Shown piece by piece: positions 8,473 through 17,089 of a stretch of DNA of 62,074 nt. The translations under genes and the position numbers were made by a program. Positions within the stretch are counted from its first letter, which is position 1. Each line of letters starts with the position of its first letter. The stretch covers positions 1-62,074 of the forward strand of contig NZ_RXHQ01000015.1 in the NCBI RefSeq assembly GCF_004138105.1, written 5' to 3'. The DNA comes from Xylanivirga thermophila (GTDB lineage Bacteria; Bacillota; Clostridia; Caldicoprobacterales; Xylanivirgaceae). The notes under the pieces were generated by a model. That model had not been told where the DNA came from. It saw only the letters and a list, made by a program, of their open reading frames with translations, and did no database searches.

Positions 8473-10119
8473 TTGGAATATACTGCATTGTATCGGCAAT
8501 GGCGGCCAGAAACATTTGATGATATGGTAGGTCAAGACTCCATTGTGCGTACATTGAAGAATCAGATAAAGAGTGGACGTATTGCCCATGCGTATCTTTT
8601 TTGCGGTTCAAGGGGGACTGGCAAGACCAGCGCTGCTAAAATACTTGCCAGGGCAGTCAATTGCATATCTCCTAAGGATGCTAGCCCCTGCGGTGAATGT
8701 AGGGTGTGTAAGCAACTGAAAGATGGCAATAATATGGATATAATTGAAATAGATGCTGCTTCCAATAACGGGGTAGATGAGATAAGGGACCTTAGGGATA
8801 AGGTGAAATATCCACCTACTGTAGGTAGATATAAGGTGTATATAATAGATGAGGTGCATATGTTGTCCATAGGTGCATTTAATGCCCTTTTAAAGACTCT
8901 TGAAGAGCCTCCCGCCCATGTTATATTCATACTGGCTACGACAGAACCTCATAAATTACCTTCCACTATTATATCTAGATGTCAGAGGTTTGATTTTAAG
9001 CGCATACCCCATAGAGTAATAATGGAAAGATTAGAGATGATTGCACAGGCATCTAGTTTTAATATAGATGAAGAAGCAATAGATACCATTGCTAGGTGGT
9101 CAGAGGGCGGTATGAGAGATGCTTTAAGCCTTATGGACGAATGTGTAGGCTTTTGTGGAGAACATATTTCAAATAGCGATGTACTTGCTATTTTGGGCAC
9201 TGCTGATCAGAGATTTATATTTGAATTTGCTGATAATATGCTAGAAAATAATGTATCGGCATTATTTGAAATGATAAATGATATTATAGAAGATGGGAAG
9301 AATATATCGGTATTTCTAAAAGATATCATATATCATATGAGAAATCTTATGCTAATAAAGGTATGCGGTGTAAAAAATGACCTTTTGGATATGAGCGATG
9401 CTACATTAAAAGACTATGGGTTACAAGCTCAAAGGGCTAGTATAGAAAAGATAACGCGGATTGTGGATATACTTACAGGGTTGGATAGTCAATTAAAATG
9501 GAGTACTCAGCCTAGGGTGCTTTTAGAACTAGCTATGGTTAAGATATGTAGACCGGATGAGGAGCAATCATATGAGGCTATAATAGAAAGGCTTAAGGCT
9601 TTAGAACAGGGCATGGTATCAATACCTAAACAACCGCAGGTTATGCAGCAGAATAAAGAGAAAAAGGTTGCTAAACCAAAGGAAGAGGCGGGAGAGCGAA
9701 AAAAAGAGGTACAAAAAAAAGAAAAAACGGCTGATAAAATAAACAGTAAAAAAGCTGTAAGTACACAGAATAATGGCAAAAGTATAGAAGAATCATGGCC
9801 GGATATAATGAATGAGATAAAGAAAGAGCGCATGCCTATATATACATTACTCAGGGAGGCAAAGGTAAGTCAATCCGGTGAAGGAAAAGTTATATTGAAA
9901 TTTGCACCTGATCAGGGATTTTATGCTGCTGCCATTGAGATGGATGATAAAAGGACTTTTATACAGGATATGATATATAAGATGACAGGCAAAAATGTAA
10001 TTGTTGCTTGTCAACTAGGAGAGTCTTCTAATACATCAGATGAAGACGACGATGTGGTGAAGAAGGCTATAGAAATATTTGGAGAACAGTTTGTTGAAGT
10101 AGTTGAAGAGGATGATTAG
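8473..10119 (+). CDS. dnaX: DNA polymerase III subunits gamma/tau
   Basis: The clamp-loader ATPase, 548 residues. It has EYTALYRQWRPETFDDMVGQ at the N-terminus, Walker A GSRGTGKTSAAK (about 44-55), the four-cysteine zinc module (C61, C70, C73 and C76 region, ASPCGECRVCKQ), Walker B IIDEVHML, and sensor LATTEPHKLP. Residues 360-430 form a lysine-rich linker, and the tail is acidic as in tau. The TTG at 8473 is preferred over the GTG at 8464 because AGGTGA lies 7-8 nt before it and it gives the usual N-terminus. It heads the dnaX-ybaB-recR operon. Confidence 0.95.
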   Translation: MEYTALYRQWRPETFDDMVGQDSIVRTLKNQIKSGRIAHAYLFCGSRGTGKTSAAKILARAVNCISPKDASPCGECRVCKQLKDGNNMDIIEIDAASNNGVDEIRDLRDKVKYPPTVGRYKVYIIDEVHMLSIGAFNALLKTLEEPPAHVIFILATTEPHKLPSTIISRCQRFDFKRIPHRVIMERLEMIAQASSFNIDEEAIDTIARWSEGGMRDALSLMDECVGFCGEHISNSDVLAILGTADQRFIFEFADNMLENNVSALFEMINDIIEDGKNISVFLKDIIYHMRNLMLIKVCGVKNDLLDMSDATLKDYGLQAQRASIEKITRIVDILTGLDSQLKWSTQPRVLLELAMVKICRPDEEQSYEAIIERLKALEQGMVSIPKQPQVMQQNKEKKVAKPKEEAGERKKEVQKKEKTADKINSKKAVSTQNNGKSIEESWPDIMNEIKKERMPIYTLLREAKVSQSGEGKVILKFAPDQGFYAAAIEMDDKRTFIQDMIYKMTGKNVIVACQLGESSNTSDEDDDVVKKAIEIFGEQFVEVVEEDD

Positions 10120-10213
10120 GCATAATATAATAGTATATATTAAATAGCAAACCTATATTATAATAAAATAGAGGAATTAATTACCTATTAAAATTGAAAG
10201 GGAGGATAATAGC

Positions 10214-10549
10214 ATGGCAAGAGGCGGATTCCCTGGCATGGGGAATATGAATCAAATTATGAAGCAAGCTAAAAAAATGCAGGAACAGATGGAGAAGGTA
10301 CAGCAGGAACTAGAGGAGCAGACAATAGAGACATCAGTAGGTGGTGGCGTAGTAACGGTAGTTGCTAATGGTAAAAAAGAGATAGTATCTATAACGATAC
10401 AGCCTGAAGCGGTGGATCCTGATGATGTGGAAATGCTACAGGATCTTATATTAGCAGCAGTAAATGAATCATTGAGGAAGGTAGAGGAAATGGTACAAGA
10501 AAAGATGGGCAAATTAACAGGGGGTATGGGTATACCCGGATTATTCTAA
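10214..10549 (+). CDS. YbaB/EbfC family nucleoid-associated protein
   Basis: An 111-residue protein with the family's glycine/methionine start ([11 protein letters not shown]), the long amphipathic helix [20 protein letters not shown] and the [12 protein letters not shown] strand. Homodimers of this family bind DNA and coat the nucleoid. AGGGAGG precedes the ATG. It lies between dnaX and recR, its standard place. Confidence 0.94.
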   Translation: MARGGFPGMGNMNQIMKQAKKMQEQMEKVQQELEEQTIETSVGGGVVTVVANGKKEIVSITIQPEAVDPDDVEMLQDLILAAVNESLRKVEEMVQEKMGKLTGGMGIPGLF

Positions 10550-10565
10550 AGAGGATGGTTTATTT

Positions 10566-11165
10566 ATGGATTATTATATAGAACCAATTGCCAAGCTTAT
10601 AAATGAGTTGTCAAAATTGCCAGGTGTAGGCAATAAAACGGCACAACGTTTAGCTTTTTATATAGTAAATATGTCCGATGATGAAGCTAAGGAACTTTCA
10701 AAATCCATAGTTGAGGTAAAAGGGAAGATCAAATACTGTTCAGTATGTGGTAACATAACCGATACGGATCCTTGTAATATATGTTCTAATACTAATAGGG
10801 ATGTGTCTACTATATGTGTTGTAAAGGATGCTAAAGATGTAATAGCCATGGAGCGTACCAGAGATTTTCATGGAGTATATCATGTACTAAATGGTACTAT
10901 ATCACCTATGGAAGGTATTGGACCAGATGATATACGGATAAAGGAGCTTTTAATGCGTGTGCAGGATGAAGATATAAACGAAGTGATACTAGCTACTAAC
11001 CCTGATGTGGAAGGGGAAGCAACTGCTGTATATATATCTAAACTTTTAAAACCGCTAGGCATAAAAACTACTCGTATTGCCCATGGTATACCTGTAGGTG
11101 GAGATCTGGAGTATGCAGATGAAGTGACTTTGTCCAAAGCTTTGGAGGGCAGGCGGGAGATGTGA
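10566..11165 (+). CDS. recR: Recombination mediator RecR
   Basis: A 199-residue RecR with the helix-hairpin-helix [17 protein letters not shown] (about 13-29), a C4 zinc finger ([16 protein letters not shown], 58-73) and a Toprim domain ([10 protein letters not shown] to [15 protein letters not shown]). It acts with RecF/RecO to load RecA at gaps. The gene is intact. The Tn7-like element begins 15 bp after its stop codon, so its 3' end is the likely target recognised by the element. Confidence 0.96.
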   Translation: MDYYIEPIAKLINELSKLPGVGNKTAQRLAFYIVNMSDDEAKELSKSIVEVKGKIKYCSVCGNITDTDPCNICSNTNRDVSTICVVKDAKDVIAMERTRDFHGVYHVLNGTISPMEGIGPDDIRIKELLMRVQDEDINEVILATNPDVEGEATAVYISKLLKPLGIKTTRIAHGIPVGGDLEYADEVTLSKALEGRREM

Positions 11166-11175
11166 TGTGGATTAC

Positions 11176-11180
11176 ATATT
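11176..11180. other. Left target-site duplication ATATT
   Basis: ATATT lies directly before the TGT end at 11181 and again (55155-55159) directly after the ACA end at 55154. Five base pairs is the duplication length made by Tn7-family transposases. Confidence 0.7.
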
Positions 11181-11632
11181 TGTCTACATCAAATAAACTT
11201 CTTTCATTTTTTAAAATGTCTGAAGTGAAGCAAATAAAGTAGTGTTAGAAAACCATAGGGAAAAGGTATAAGGAATGCCTTGGAACTATGGTTTTTTTAT
11301 TAGATTTTTTATTAGAAGAAAGAAGAGATGGCTTGGTTAAACCCATAAAAACCAATGGATGGAGAGATTGATTAGAAAAGAAAATGGACATGAGAAATGG
11401 ATAAAAACCACTCATTCATCTTCATTCCAAAACATCATTTTATAAGTACTTTATTTTCGGTTTTTGAGGTAAAAATCAGGAAATGTAAGGACTTTAGAAG
11501 GGCAGGTTTAAGGGGAAAGGGGAAAAGAGGGAAAAATGGGAAAAATCAACAAGCCAGTGTTTATGGGTGTTTGAGGGGAATCTATGTGAGGACTTTGTTT
11601 GAAAAGGGAGGTTTGATTGTTTTAAGTGCACA
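11181..11632 (+). repeat. 452-bp terminal unit A, left copy
   Basis: Identical by eye to 54703-55154, offset 43,522 bp, same orientation. The unit runs from TGTCTAC to GTGCACA. It has AAATAAA-type motifs pointing inward from the left (11191, 11232), a hairpin terminator in the middle, and the same motif inverted near the right (ACTTTATTTT at 11449, GGACTTT at 11489 and 11590). These repeated motifs are probable TnsB-binding sites. No convincing gene lies in it. Confidence 0.85.
11250..11298 (+). terminator. Conserved terminator inside unit A
   Basis: Arms AAACCATAG (11250-11258) and CTATGGTTT (11286-11294) followed by a T-run. The same structure occurs at 54772-54820, and in the diverged third unit with changed but still pairing arms AAACATGG/CCATGTTT (55228-55273). 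It would stop transcription entering from recR. Confidence 0.75.
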
Positions 11633-11714
11633 TAGATAGGATTAAGGATTTAGGGAAAAGGGGGACAGGAAATAATATTGCTGATATAGGTGTTTAATTA
11701 GTTGTTCTAATAGT

Positions 11715-12422
11715 AAAATAAAGTTGTAGTTTTATTACAAACAAGGAATAAGGAAGGTGTGGTGAATAAAGGGTTTAGGGGAGTTTTAAGAGTCAAGGGA
11801 AAAGGGGGTTATAGGGAAATTATGATAGGACTTTATTTAAATTATGTAAGAACTAGGGCCTTTTTTTCTGTTTCTACAAATATTGGGAAAACGATAAGAA
11901 TCAGAAAACTCTGATTTTATCTAATAAAGTGCTTTCAAAAATAAAATAATGTTTTATTAAAATGGTTCTGTATTTGGCTTTTGATGATAAGACTAGGCGT
12001 TAAATTGTGAAAATTAGATTTAATGTAGGAAGAGATAAGGTAATTGGGGATATATGTAAGAAAAAGTAAGAACATTATTTAAACCTTAATAGGACATTGG
12101 ATTATTCTTCTATTTCTAAAATTTAAACGAATGGATTTAGGAAATAGAAAAACAAAGTTTTAGGTGATAAAGTAGTGTCAATAGTAAAATAAAGTAGTGG
12201 TGTTGATAGGGATAGAAATTAGGGGAAGCAAGGATTATGTAAGGGTTAAGGGGATTTTATAGAAACAGGTATATGGGTAATGAAGTAAATTTTTGAAAGA
12301 ACAATATTTAATTTATGGTAGAACTTGAGCGATTTTTTCTGTTTCTAAAAACTCTGAACGATGATTCTAGAAAAAGAAAAACAAATTTTAGATGGTAAAG
12401 TAATATCAATAATAAAATAATG
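11715..12422. repeat. Three degenerate tandem modules of about 230 bp
   Basis: AAAATAAAG or AAAATAATG recurs at 11715, 11943, 12186 and 12414 (spacing 228, 243, 228). Between successive copies there is a purine-rich GGATAAGG-like stretch, an inverted ACTTTATTT- or ACATTATTT-type motif, a TTTTCTGTTTCT-type stretch with a partly pairing AGAAA-rich arm, and a GATAAAGT-like motif. A homologous array occupies 55706-56401. The motifs resemble those in the terminal units, so these are probably extra transposase-binding sites. I see no gene between 11166 and 12559. Confidence 0.6.
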
Positions 12423-12507
12423 TAATGGAATAAAGGCCTAAAGTAAGAAAAGACAAGACTGTTTATAAGGAATTGTGATTACAGCCTTTTCGTTTTCAAT
12501 ATCATAA

Positions 12508-12536
12508 TTGAATAGAGATATTAAAAGTGATATAAT
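12508..12536 (+). promoter_or_regulatory. Promoter of the erm operon
   Basis: TTGAAT (12508-12513) and TATAAT (12531-12536) with a 17-bp spacer, 23 bp before the first leader peptide. Confidence 0.75.
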
Positions 12537-12559
12537 CAGTGCGTAAGGAGGAGTAAAAT

Positions 12560-12607
12560 ATGTGTACATGTATTGCAGTAGTAGATACTACTTTATCTCG
12601 CTTATAA
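12560..12607 (+). CDS. Erm leader peptide 1
   Basis: A 15-residue peptide, MCTCIAVVDTTLSRL, behind AAGGAGGAG. It closely matches the first leader peptide of staphylococcal erm(A), which contains the IAVV stalling motif. A drug-bound ribosome stalling here would refold the leader RNA. Confidence 0.88.
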   Translation: MCTCIAVVDTTLSRL

Positions 12608-12633
12608 TGAAAGGAATTGAAGGAGGTAAAGGT

Positions 12634-12693
12634 ATGGGTATATTTGCCATATTTGTAATTGAGAGATTTCATTATCAACCAAACCAAAAATAA
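12634..12693 (+). CDS. Erm leader peptide 2
   Basis: A 19-residue peptide, MGIFAIFVIERFHYQPNQK, behind GAAGGAGG. It matches the ErmC leader and the second Erm(A) leader, with the IFVI stalling motif (here AIFVI in place of SIFVI). It is followed by the attenuator stem. Confidence 0.9.
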   Translation: MGIFAIFVIERFHYQPNQK

Positions 12694-12698
12694 TTGGT

Positions 12699-12729
12699 TA
12701 TAGTGAACTCTTAAAATTAGTTCATTATA
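12699..12729 (+). promoter_or_regulatory. Erm translational attenuator stem
   Basis: Arms TATAGTGAAC (12699-12708) and GTTCATTATA (12720-12729), just before the erm ribosome site AAGGAG (12736-12741). With the two leader peptides this is the standard macrolide-inducible attenuation layout. Confidence 0.8.
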
Positions 12730-12750
12730 GTCGGCAAGGAGTAGGTTATA

Positions 12751-13482
12751 ATGAAGCAAAAAAATCCAAAACATTCACAAAATTTTATTACATCTAAAAA
12801 GCATGTAAAAGAAATATTAAAATATACGAATATCACTAAACTAGATAATATAATAGAAATTGGGTCAGGAAAAGGACATTTTACTAAGGAACTTGTGAGA
12901 ATAAGTCAATGGGTTAATGCTATAGAGATTGATGAAGGCTTATGTCATGCTACTGAAAAAGCAGTTGAGCCTTTTCGGAATATAAGAGTTATTCATGAAG
13001 ACATATTGAAATTTAATTTTCCTAAAAGTACAGATTATAAAATATTTGGTAATATTCCTTATAATATTAGTACAGATATTGTAAAAAAAATCACTTTTGA
13101 TAGCCAATCGAAATACAACTATCTTATTGTAGAGAGAGGCTTTGCTAAAAGGTTACAAAATACCCAACGGGCTTTAGGTTTGTTATTGATGGTAGAAATG
13201 GACATAAAAATTCTTAAAAAAGTTCCCCGAACATATTTTCATCCCAAGCCTAATGTAGACTCTGTACTGATTTTACTTGAAAGGCATAAACCATTAATTT
13301 TAAAGAAGGATATTAAAAAATATCATTTTTTTGTTTATAGATGGGTGAATAAGGAATATCATGTTCTTTTTACTAAGAACCAATTAAGACAGGCATTAAA
13401 GCATGCTAGGGTTTCTAATCCTGACAAAATATCTGACAAACAATTTTTATCAATTTTTAACAGTTATAAATTGTTTCAATAA
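12751..13482 (+). CDS. erm: Erm(A)-like 23S rRNA (A2058-N6) methyltransferase
   Basis: A 243-residue rRNA adenine methyltransferase giving resistance to macrolides, lincosamides and streptogramin B. It has the SAM motif [14 protein letters not shown] (about 34-47), the catalytic [11 protein letters not shown] (about 100-110) and the [11 protein letters not shown] block. From memory it tracks Erm(A) of Tn554 along its whole length, with many substitutions, so it is a relative and not the same allele. Expression is probably inducible through the two leader peptides. It is the first cargo gene inside the left end of the element. Confidence 0.93.
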   Translation: MKQKNPKHSQNFITSKKHVKEILKYTNITKLDNIIEIGSGKGHFTKELVRISQWVNAIEIDEGLCHATEKAVEPFRNIRVIHEDILKFNFPKSTDYKIFGNIPYNISTDIVKKITFDSQSKYNYLIVERGFAKRLQNTQRALGLLLMVEMDIKILKKVPRTYFHPKPNVDSVLILLERHKPLILKKDIKKYHFFVYRWVNKEYHVLFTKNQLRQALKHARVSNPDKISDKQFLSIFNSYKLFQ

Positions 13483-13494
13483 ATTTAATAAAAG

Positions 13495-13530
13495 TAAGCG
13501 TTCTTGAGATTTAGAGAACGCTTATTTTTA
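13495..13530 (+). terminator. Terminator after erm
   Basis: Arms TAAGCGTTCT and AGAACGCTTA (13495-13524) followed by TTTTTA. Confidence 0.85.
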
Positions 13531-13730
13531 TAAGTTTTATAAATTAACGCTATTATTACTTTTAATTATTTAAACATAACTATTATTTAACTTTTCGTAT
13601 ATCTGTATATAACTACGTCTCAGTAGATTAAAACGAAACAATATCCCTTGAAGATATGAGGTTAGATAAAAGATATATTTGAATTTTAGTATATGACACA
13701 CTATAAATACTTTAGTGAGGAGCGATATTT

Positions 13731-14312
13731 ATGAAAAGAGAATATTTAATAGAAGCATGTAGTGGAAAAGCAATTGAGGTAAATAAAAATGAAAAAATTA
13801 CAATTATAGATATAGATGGAACACAAGTGGTTGATTTCTTTGCTGAATCTAAAAATACTCCTTTGGAATTTCTATCCACTGGAGTAACAATTGATTGTAA
13901 TGAATCTTTAAAGTTAAAGGTAGGAGATACGATTTTTACTAATCTTTATAATCCCATGTTTAAATTGTTATTGGATGATGTAGGGGAACATGATTTGATT
14001 CACCCTTGTTGTAGACCAGAGATGTATGACTTTTTCTATCAAAATGGACAGGGCCATCGTAATTGCCTTGAAAATATAAATGGTTGCCTAAATGAACAAC
14101 GACCAATCATTCATCCTGTTAATTTATTTATGTATACAAAAATAAATTCTGACGGAAGTATATCCGTTGAAAAGCCTATTTCAAGGCCTGGGGACAAAGT
14201 GGTTTTAAAAGCAGAAATGGATGTTCTTCTTGGAGTTGCTGCATGCAGTGTATCTGAAAGTAAGTGTAATGGTGGCAAGTGTTCTCCAATAAAAATTATA
14301 ATTGAAGAATAA
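13731..14312 (+). CDS. DUF1989 (urea carboxylase-associated) family protein
   Basis: A 193-residue protein with the family features: GKAIEVNKNEKITIIDIDGTQVVDFF at the N-terminus, a central HDLIHPCCRPEMYD and the C-terminal cysteine block CSVSESKCNGGKCSPI. DUF1989 proteins sit beside urea carboxylase or guanidine-related genes in other bacteria. No such enzyme is nearby, so the role in this cargo is unknown. GAGGAG precedes the ATG. Confidence 0.82.
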   Translation: MKREYLIEACSGKAIEVNKNEKITIIDIDGTQVVDFFAESKNTPLEFLSTGVTIDCNESLKLKVGDTIFTNLYNPMFKLLLDDVGEHDLIHPCCRPEMYDFFYQNGQGHRNCLENINGCLNEQRPIIHPVNLFMYTKINSDGSISVEKPISRPGDKVVLKAEMDVLLGVAACSVSESKCNGGKCSPIKIIIEE

Positions 14313-14357
14313 CACTAAAATAGTTGTATTATTATCTATAGATAAAGGAGGAATCTA

Positions 14358-14732
14358 TTGGAGAAATATGAAAGGTTATCTCTCTGTGGCTTATATTGTG
14401 GAGGTTGCAAGAACTACAAAGAGAATTTTAATTGCATGGGATGTAGAAATGAAAAGGAACTGGTTCATGATTGTCCTACCCGTCCATGCTGTATTAATAA
14501 AGGGCTACTTCATTGTGGGGAATGTACTGATTTCCCATGTAATGTGCTAAATGACTTCTATAACGATGGTTTACGACACCATGAATTGGCTTACAAAAAT
14601 ATGATAATGATTAAAGAGATAGGATTAGAGAAATGGCTTTTGGAGCAAGAAGAGTATACTTGCAAATGTGGAAGAAAAAAAGTATGGTTTGCAACAAAAT
14701 GTACTGATGAAAATTGCCATACTGAAAGTTAA
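14358..14732 (+). CDS. DUF3795 cysteine-rich protein
   Basis: A 124-residue protein starting with TTG (AAAGGAGG 7 nt upstream). It has paired cysteines through its length: CGLYCGGCKNY, CMGCRNE, CPTRPCC, CGECTDFPCNV and a final CKCG. This is the DUF3795 pattern, presumed to bind zinc or another metal. Function is unknown. It follows the DUF1989 gene by 45 bp and may share its transcript. A longer overlapping frame at 14302 is a shadow of this gene. Confidence 0.8.
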   Translation: MEKYERLSLCGLYCGGCKNYKENFNCMGCRNEKELVHDCPTRPCCINKGLLHCGECTDFPCNVLNDFYNDGLRHHELAYKNMIMIKEIGLEKWLLEQEEYTCKCGRKKVWFATKCTDENCHTES

Positions 14733-14938
14733 CTTATTTTTTCACAATATATAGCAAATAATTATTGACAAGTTTATAAAAAATAGTATCTCAGTTGAAG
14801 GGTAAAAATATTGACGCAATTATGTTGAATACTGTTAAAAAATTCCCTGCATATACTTTTATTTAAAGAATGAATTTACTGAAATAGAATCCTCGCAACT
14901 ATGAGTTTTGAAAAATAGATTAGGTGGCAAATAGTTAT

Positions 14939-15412
14939 ATGAAAATAAAAGAAATATATGATAAGAAAGTAAAAATAGAAATCTCTACAAGTATATTAGA
15001 ATCTCTTCCTGAATGGTTTGGAATACCAGAATCCACACAGGAATACATAGATAATAGCAGTAACTTGCCGTTTTTCGTGGCATGTCATAAATCAAAAGCA
15101 TTAGGCTTCATTTCTATTAAAGAAAACAACCAATATACTGTTGAGATTTATGTTATGGGGGTTCTTCCAGATTACCATAAACAAGGAATTGGGCGAGCCT
15201 TATTTAACATGGCTTTAAGGTGGGCTAAAAAACGAGGATATGAATTTATGCAAGTAAAGACCCTTGATGAATCACATCCTGACACTTATTATGCGGGAAC
15301 AAGAAGATTTTATACCTCGGTCGGTTTTAAACCATTGGAGTGCCTTCCAGAGTTATGGGGAGAAGATAACCCTTGTTTGATAATGATTCAGCATATTGGT
15401 TATAAAAAATAG
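14939..15412 (+). CDS. GNAT family N-acetyltransferase
   Basis: A 157-residue GNAT enzyme. The acetyl-CoA site is VLPDYHKQGIGRALF (motif A, Q/RxxGxG/A) at about residues 74-88, with the C-terminal FYTSVGFKPLE strand. The ATG at 14939 (MKIKEIYDKK) is preferred over the GTG at 14924 because AGGTGG lies in front of it and related proteins begin in this way. The acceptor is unknown. Confidence 0.78.
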   Translation: MKIKEIYDKKVKIEISTSILESLPEWFGIPESTQEYIDNSSNLPFFVACHKSKALGFISIKENNQYTVEIYVMGVLPDYHKQGIGRALFNMALRWAKKRGYEFMQVKTLDESHPDTYYAGTRRFYTSVGFKPLECLPELWGEDNPCLIMIQHIGYKK

Positions 15413-15478
15413 TATGATATAGTTTTTAAGCAAGTTAAAGTTCAACTAATTTATAAAAAGAACAGGAGAGCGTGAAAT

Positions 15479-16135
15479 TTGTTAGATAATAAGGGATTTG
15501 ATATGTGGGCAGATGGATATGATAGGAGCGTAAATCTTAGTGAAGAGGATAATGAGTATCCATTTGCAGGTTATAAAGATGTATTAAATTATATTTACAA
15601 TCAGGTAAGAGACGAAAATAGTGCAAATGTTTTAGACATTGGATTTGGAACTGGGGTATTAACTACAAGGTTATATGATGCTGGTTACGCTATTACAGGT
15701 ATCGACTTTTCAAGGAATATGATAGATATTGCCAGGGAGAAAATGCCTAATGCAACATTAATAGACTGGGACTTTTCCAAAGGGCTGCCTAATGAGATTG
15801 TAGATAGACGTTTTGACTATATCATTAGTACATATGCGATTCATCACTTAACGGAAAAAGAAAAGGAAGGTTTTATAAAATTACTTATAAATCTATTAAA
15901 TGAAAAAGGAAAAATATTAATTGGAGATGTCTCTTTTGAAACAAGAAATGAATTGGAGACATGTAAAGAAAAATTTGATGAGTTATGGGATTATGATGAG
16001 ATTTATTTTGTGGCTGATGAAATTATAAAAGATTTTGATGATAGATATTCCTGTGTATTTACTAAAATATCTCATTGTGCAGGGGTATTAACAATAAGTA
16101 ATCAAAGTGATGGAGGAAGTTATGAGAATTCATAA
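15479..16135 (+). CDS. Class I SAM-dependent methyltransferase
   Basis: A 218-residue methyltransferase with motif I VLDIGFGTGVLTTRL (about 50-64), GIDFSRNMI for the acidic ribose contact, and DYIISTYAIHHL in motif IV. It starts with TTG after AGGAGAG. Its 3' end overlaps the next acetyltransferase by 14 bp, so the two are probably translationally coupled. The substrate is unknown. Confidence 0.82.
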   Translation: MLDNKGFDMWADGYDRSVNLSEEDNEYPFAGYKDVLNYIYNQVRDENSANVLDIGFGTGVLTTRLYDAGYAITGIDFSRNMIDIAREKMPNATLIDWDFSKGLPNEIVDRRFDYIISTYAIHHLTEKEKEGFIKLLINLLNEKGKILIGDVSFETRNELETCKEKFDELWDYDEIYFVADEIIKDFDDRYSCVFTKISHCAGVLTISNQSDGGSYENS

Positions 16136-16682
16136 GGATAACATTATAATTAGAAGTGCTACTAGCGATGATGCAATTCATTTAAATAAGTGGTGGAATG
16201 ATGGTAAGGTTATGGAACATGCAGGCTTCCCAAATGGTATCGGTGAGTCTTTAGATGACACAGTTGCTAATATTAAGAGTTGGGAAGGTAAGTTAAGTCA
16301 GTTATGTATTATAGAAATTGATGGCAAACCTGTAGGTGAATTAAATTATAAAATTAAAGATGATAACGCGGTATATCCTGGATGGAAGATATGTGATTTA
16401 AATTATCAAGATAAAGGATATGGACCTAAAATGATTAAGATGTTATTTGAATTTATTTTTACAGATTCAAACATTAATTCTAAATTCCCAATAGATAGAA
16501 TTGTATGGGATACTATGCTCGAAAATAAAAGAGCACAACACGTTTATGAAACTAAAATAGGTGCTAAGAAAATTGGTATACAAGAAAACGCGTGGAAAGA
16601 CCAATTGGGAAATTGGCGAAGTACTGTTGACTATGAGATTACAAGACAGGATTTCTTTAAATTACAAAATGATAATAACTAA
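16122..16682 (+). CDS. GNAT family N-acetyltransferase (RimJ/RimL-like)
   Basis: A 186-residue acetyltransferase of the class that includes RimJ/RimL and some aminoglycoside 6'-acetyltransferases: NIIIRSATSDDAIHLNKWWND at the N-terminus, DLNYQDKGYGPKMIKML as the acetyl-CoA motif, and a C-terminal NKRAQHVYETKIGAKKIG. The ATG at 16122 follows GGAGG inside the end of the methyltransferase gene. Antibiotic acetylation is possible given the Erm neighbour but is not shown. Confidence 0.75.
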   Translation: MRIHKDNIIIRSATSDDAIHLNKWWNDGKVMEHAGFPNGIGESLDDTVANIKSWEGKLSQLCIIEIDGKPVGELNYKIKDDNAVYPGWKICDLNYQDKGYGPKMIKMLFEFIFTDSNINSKFPIDRIVWDTMLENKRAQHVYETKIGAKKIGIQENAWKDQLGNWRSTVDYEITRQDFFKLQNDNN

Positions 16683-16801
16683 ATAACCTTATATAGTGAG
16701 TTAACGATGATATTAAAAGTGTGTCGTGTTTGTATATAAATGTGACGTATGAATTGCCAGTTATCTATAGACATGTCAAAAGAAAGGAGGGAAACGAAGA
16801 A

Positions 16802-16987
16802 ATGAAAATTAACAAGAACGCGAAGGTTGGAATAATGATAGAAATTGTTGCACTAGTCATAATGATACTTCTTGCACTGTTTAATAAAACTATTCCATCT
16901 GTATTAAGTTGGATTTTCGTAGTGGGTCTAGTGATTGCATTGTTTGGAGCATTAGTCGACTTATCAAAAAGAAGAAATAAATTCTAA
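16802..16987 (+). CDS. Small membrane protein
   Basis: A 61-residue protein with two hydrophobic helices (IEIVALVIMILLALF and LSWIFVVGLVIALFGALV) and a basic tail. AAAGGAGGG precedes the ATG. I recognise no family. Confidence 0.65.
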   Translation: MKINKNAKVGIMIEIVALVIMILLALFNKTIPSVLSWIFVVGLVIALFGALVDLSKRRNKF

Positions 16988-17089
16988 TAAGTATAGTTGT
17001 TACGCATTCTTCATAAATTGCGAAGAAAACAAAAGATTGATGGGATAAATTTATTTATCAAATATTAATATGGATGGAGTAAATTTATA

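Noticed and set aside
11397..11639. An 80-codon open frame (and its twin at 54919-55215) inside the 452-bp units
   Set aside because: No ribosome site, covers putative transposase-binding motifs in both orientations, and the frame is not kept in the diverged third unit. It is repeat DNA, not a gene.
11715..12422. The hairpin-bearing 230-bp modules as tandem small RNA genes
   Set aside because: No consistent promoter or terminator accompanies the stems, and the conserved parts match the motifs of the transposon ends.
12502..12774. A 90-codon minus-strand frame over the erm leader
   Set aside because: It is the reverse of the two leader peptides and attenuator, which explain the sequence fully.
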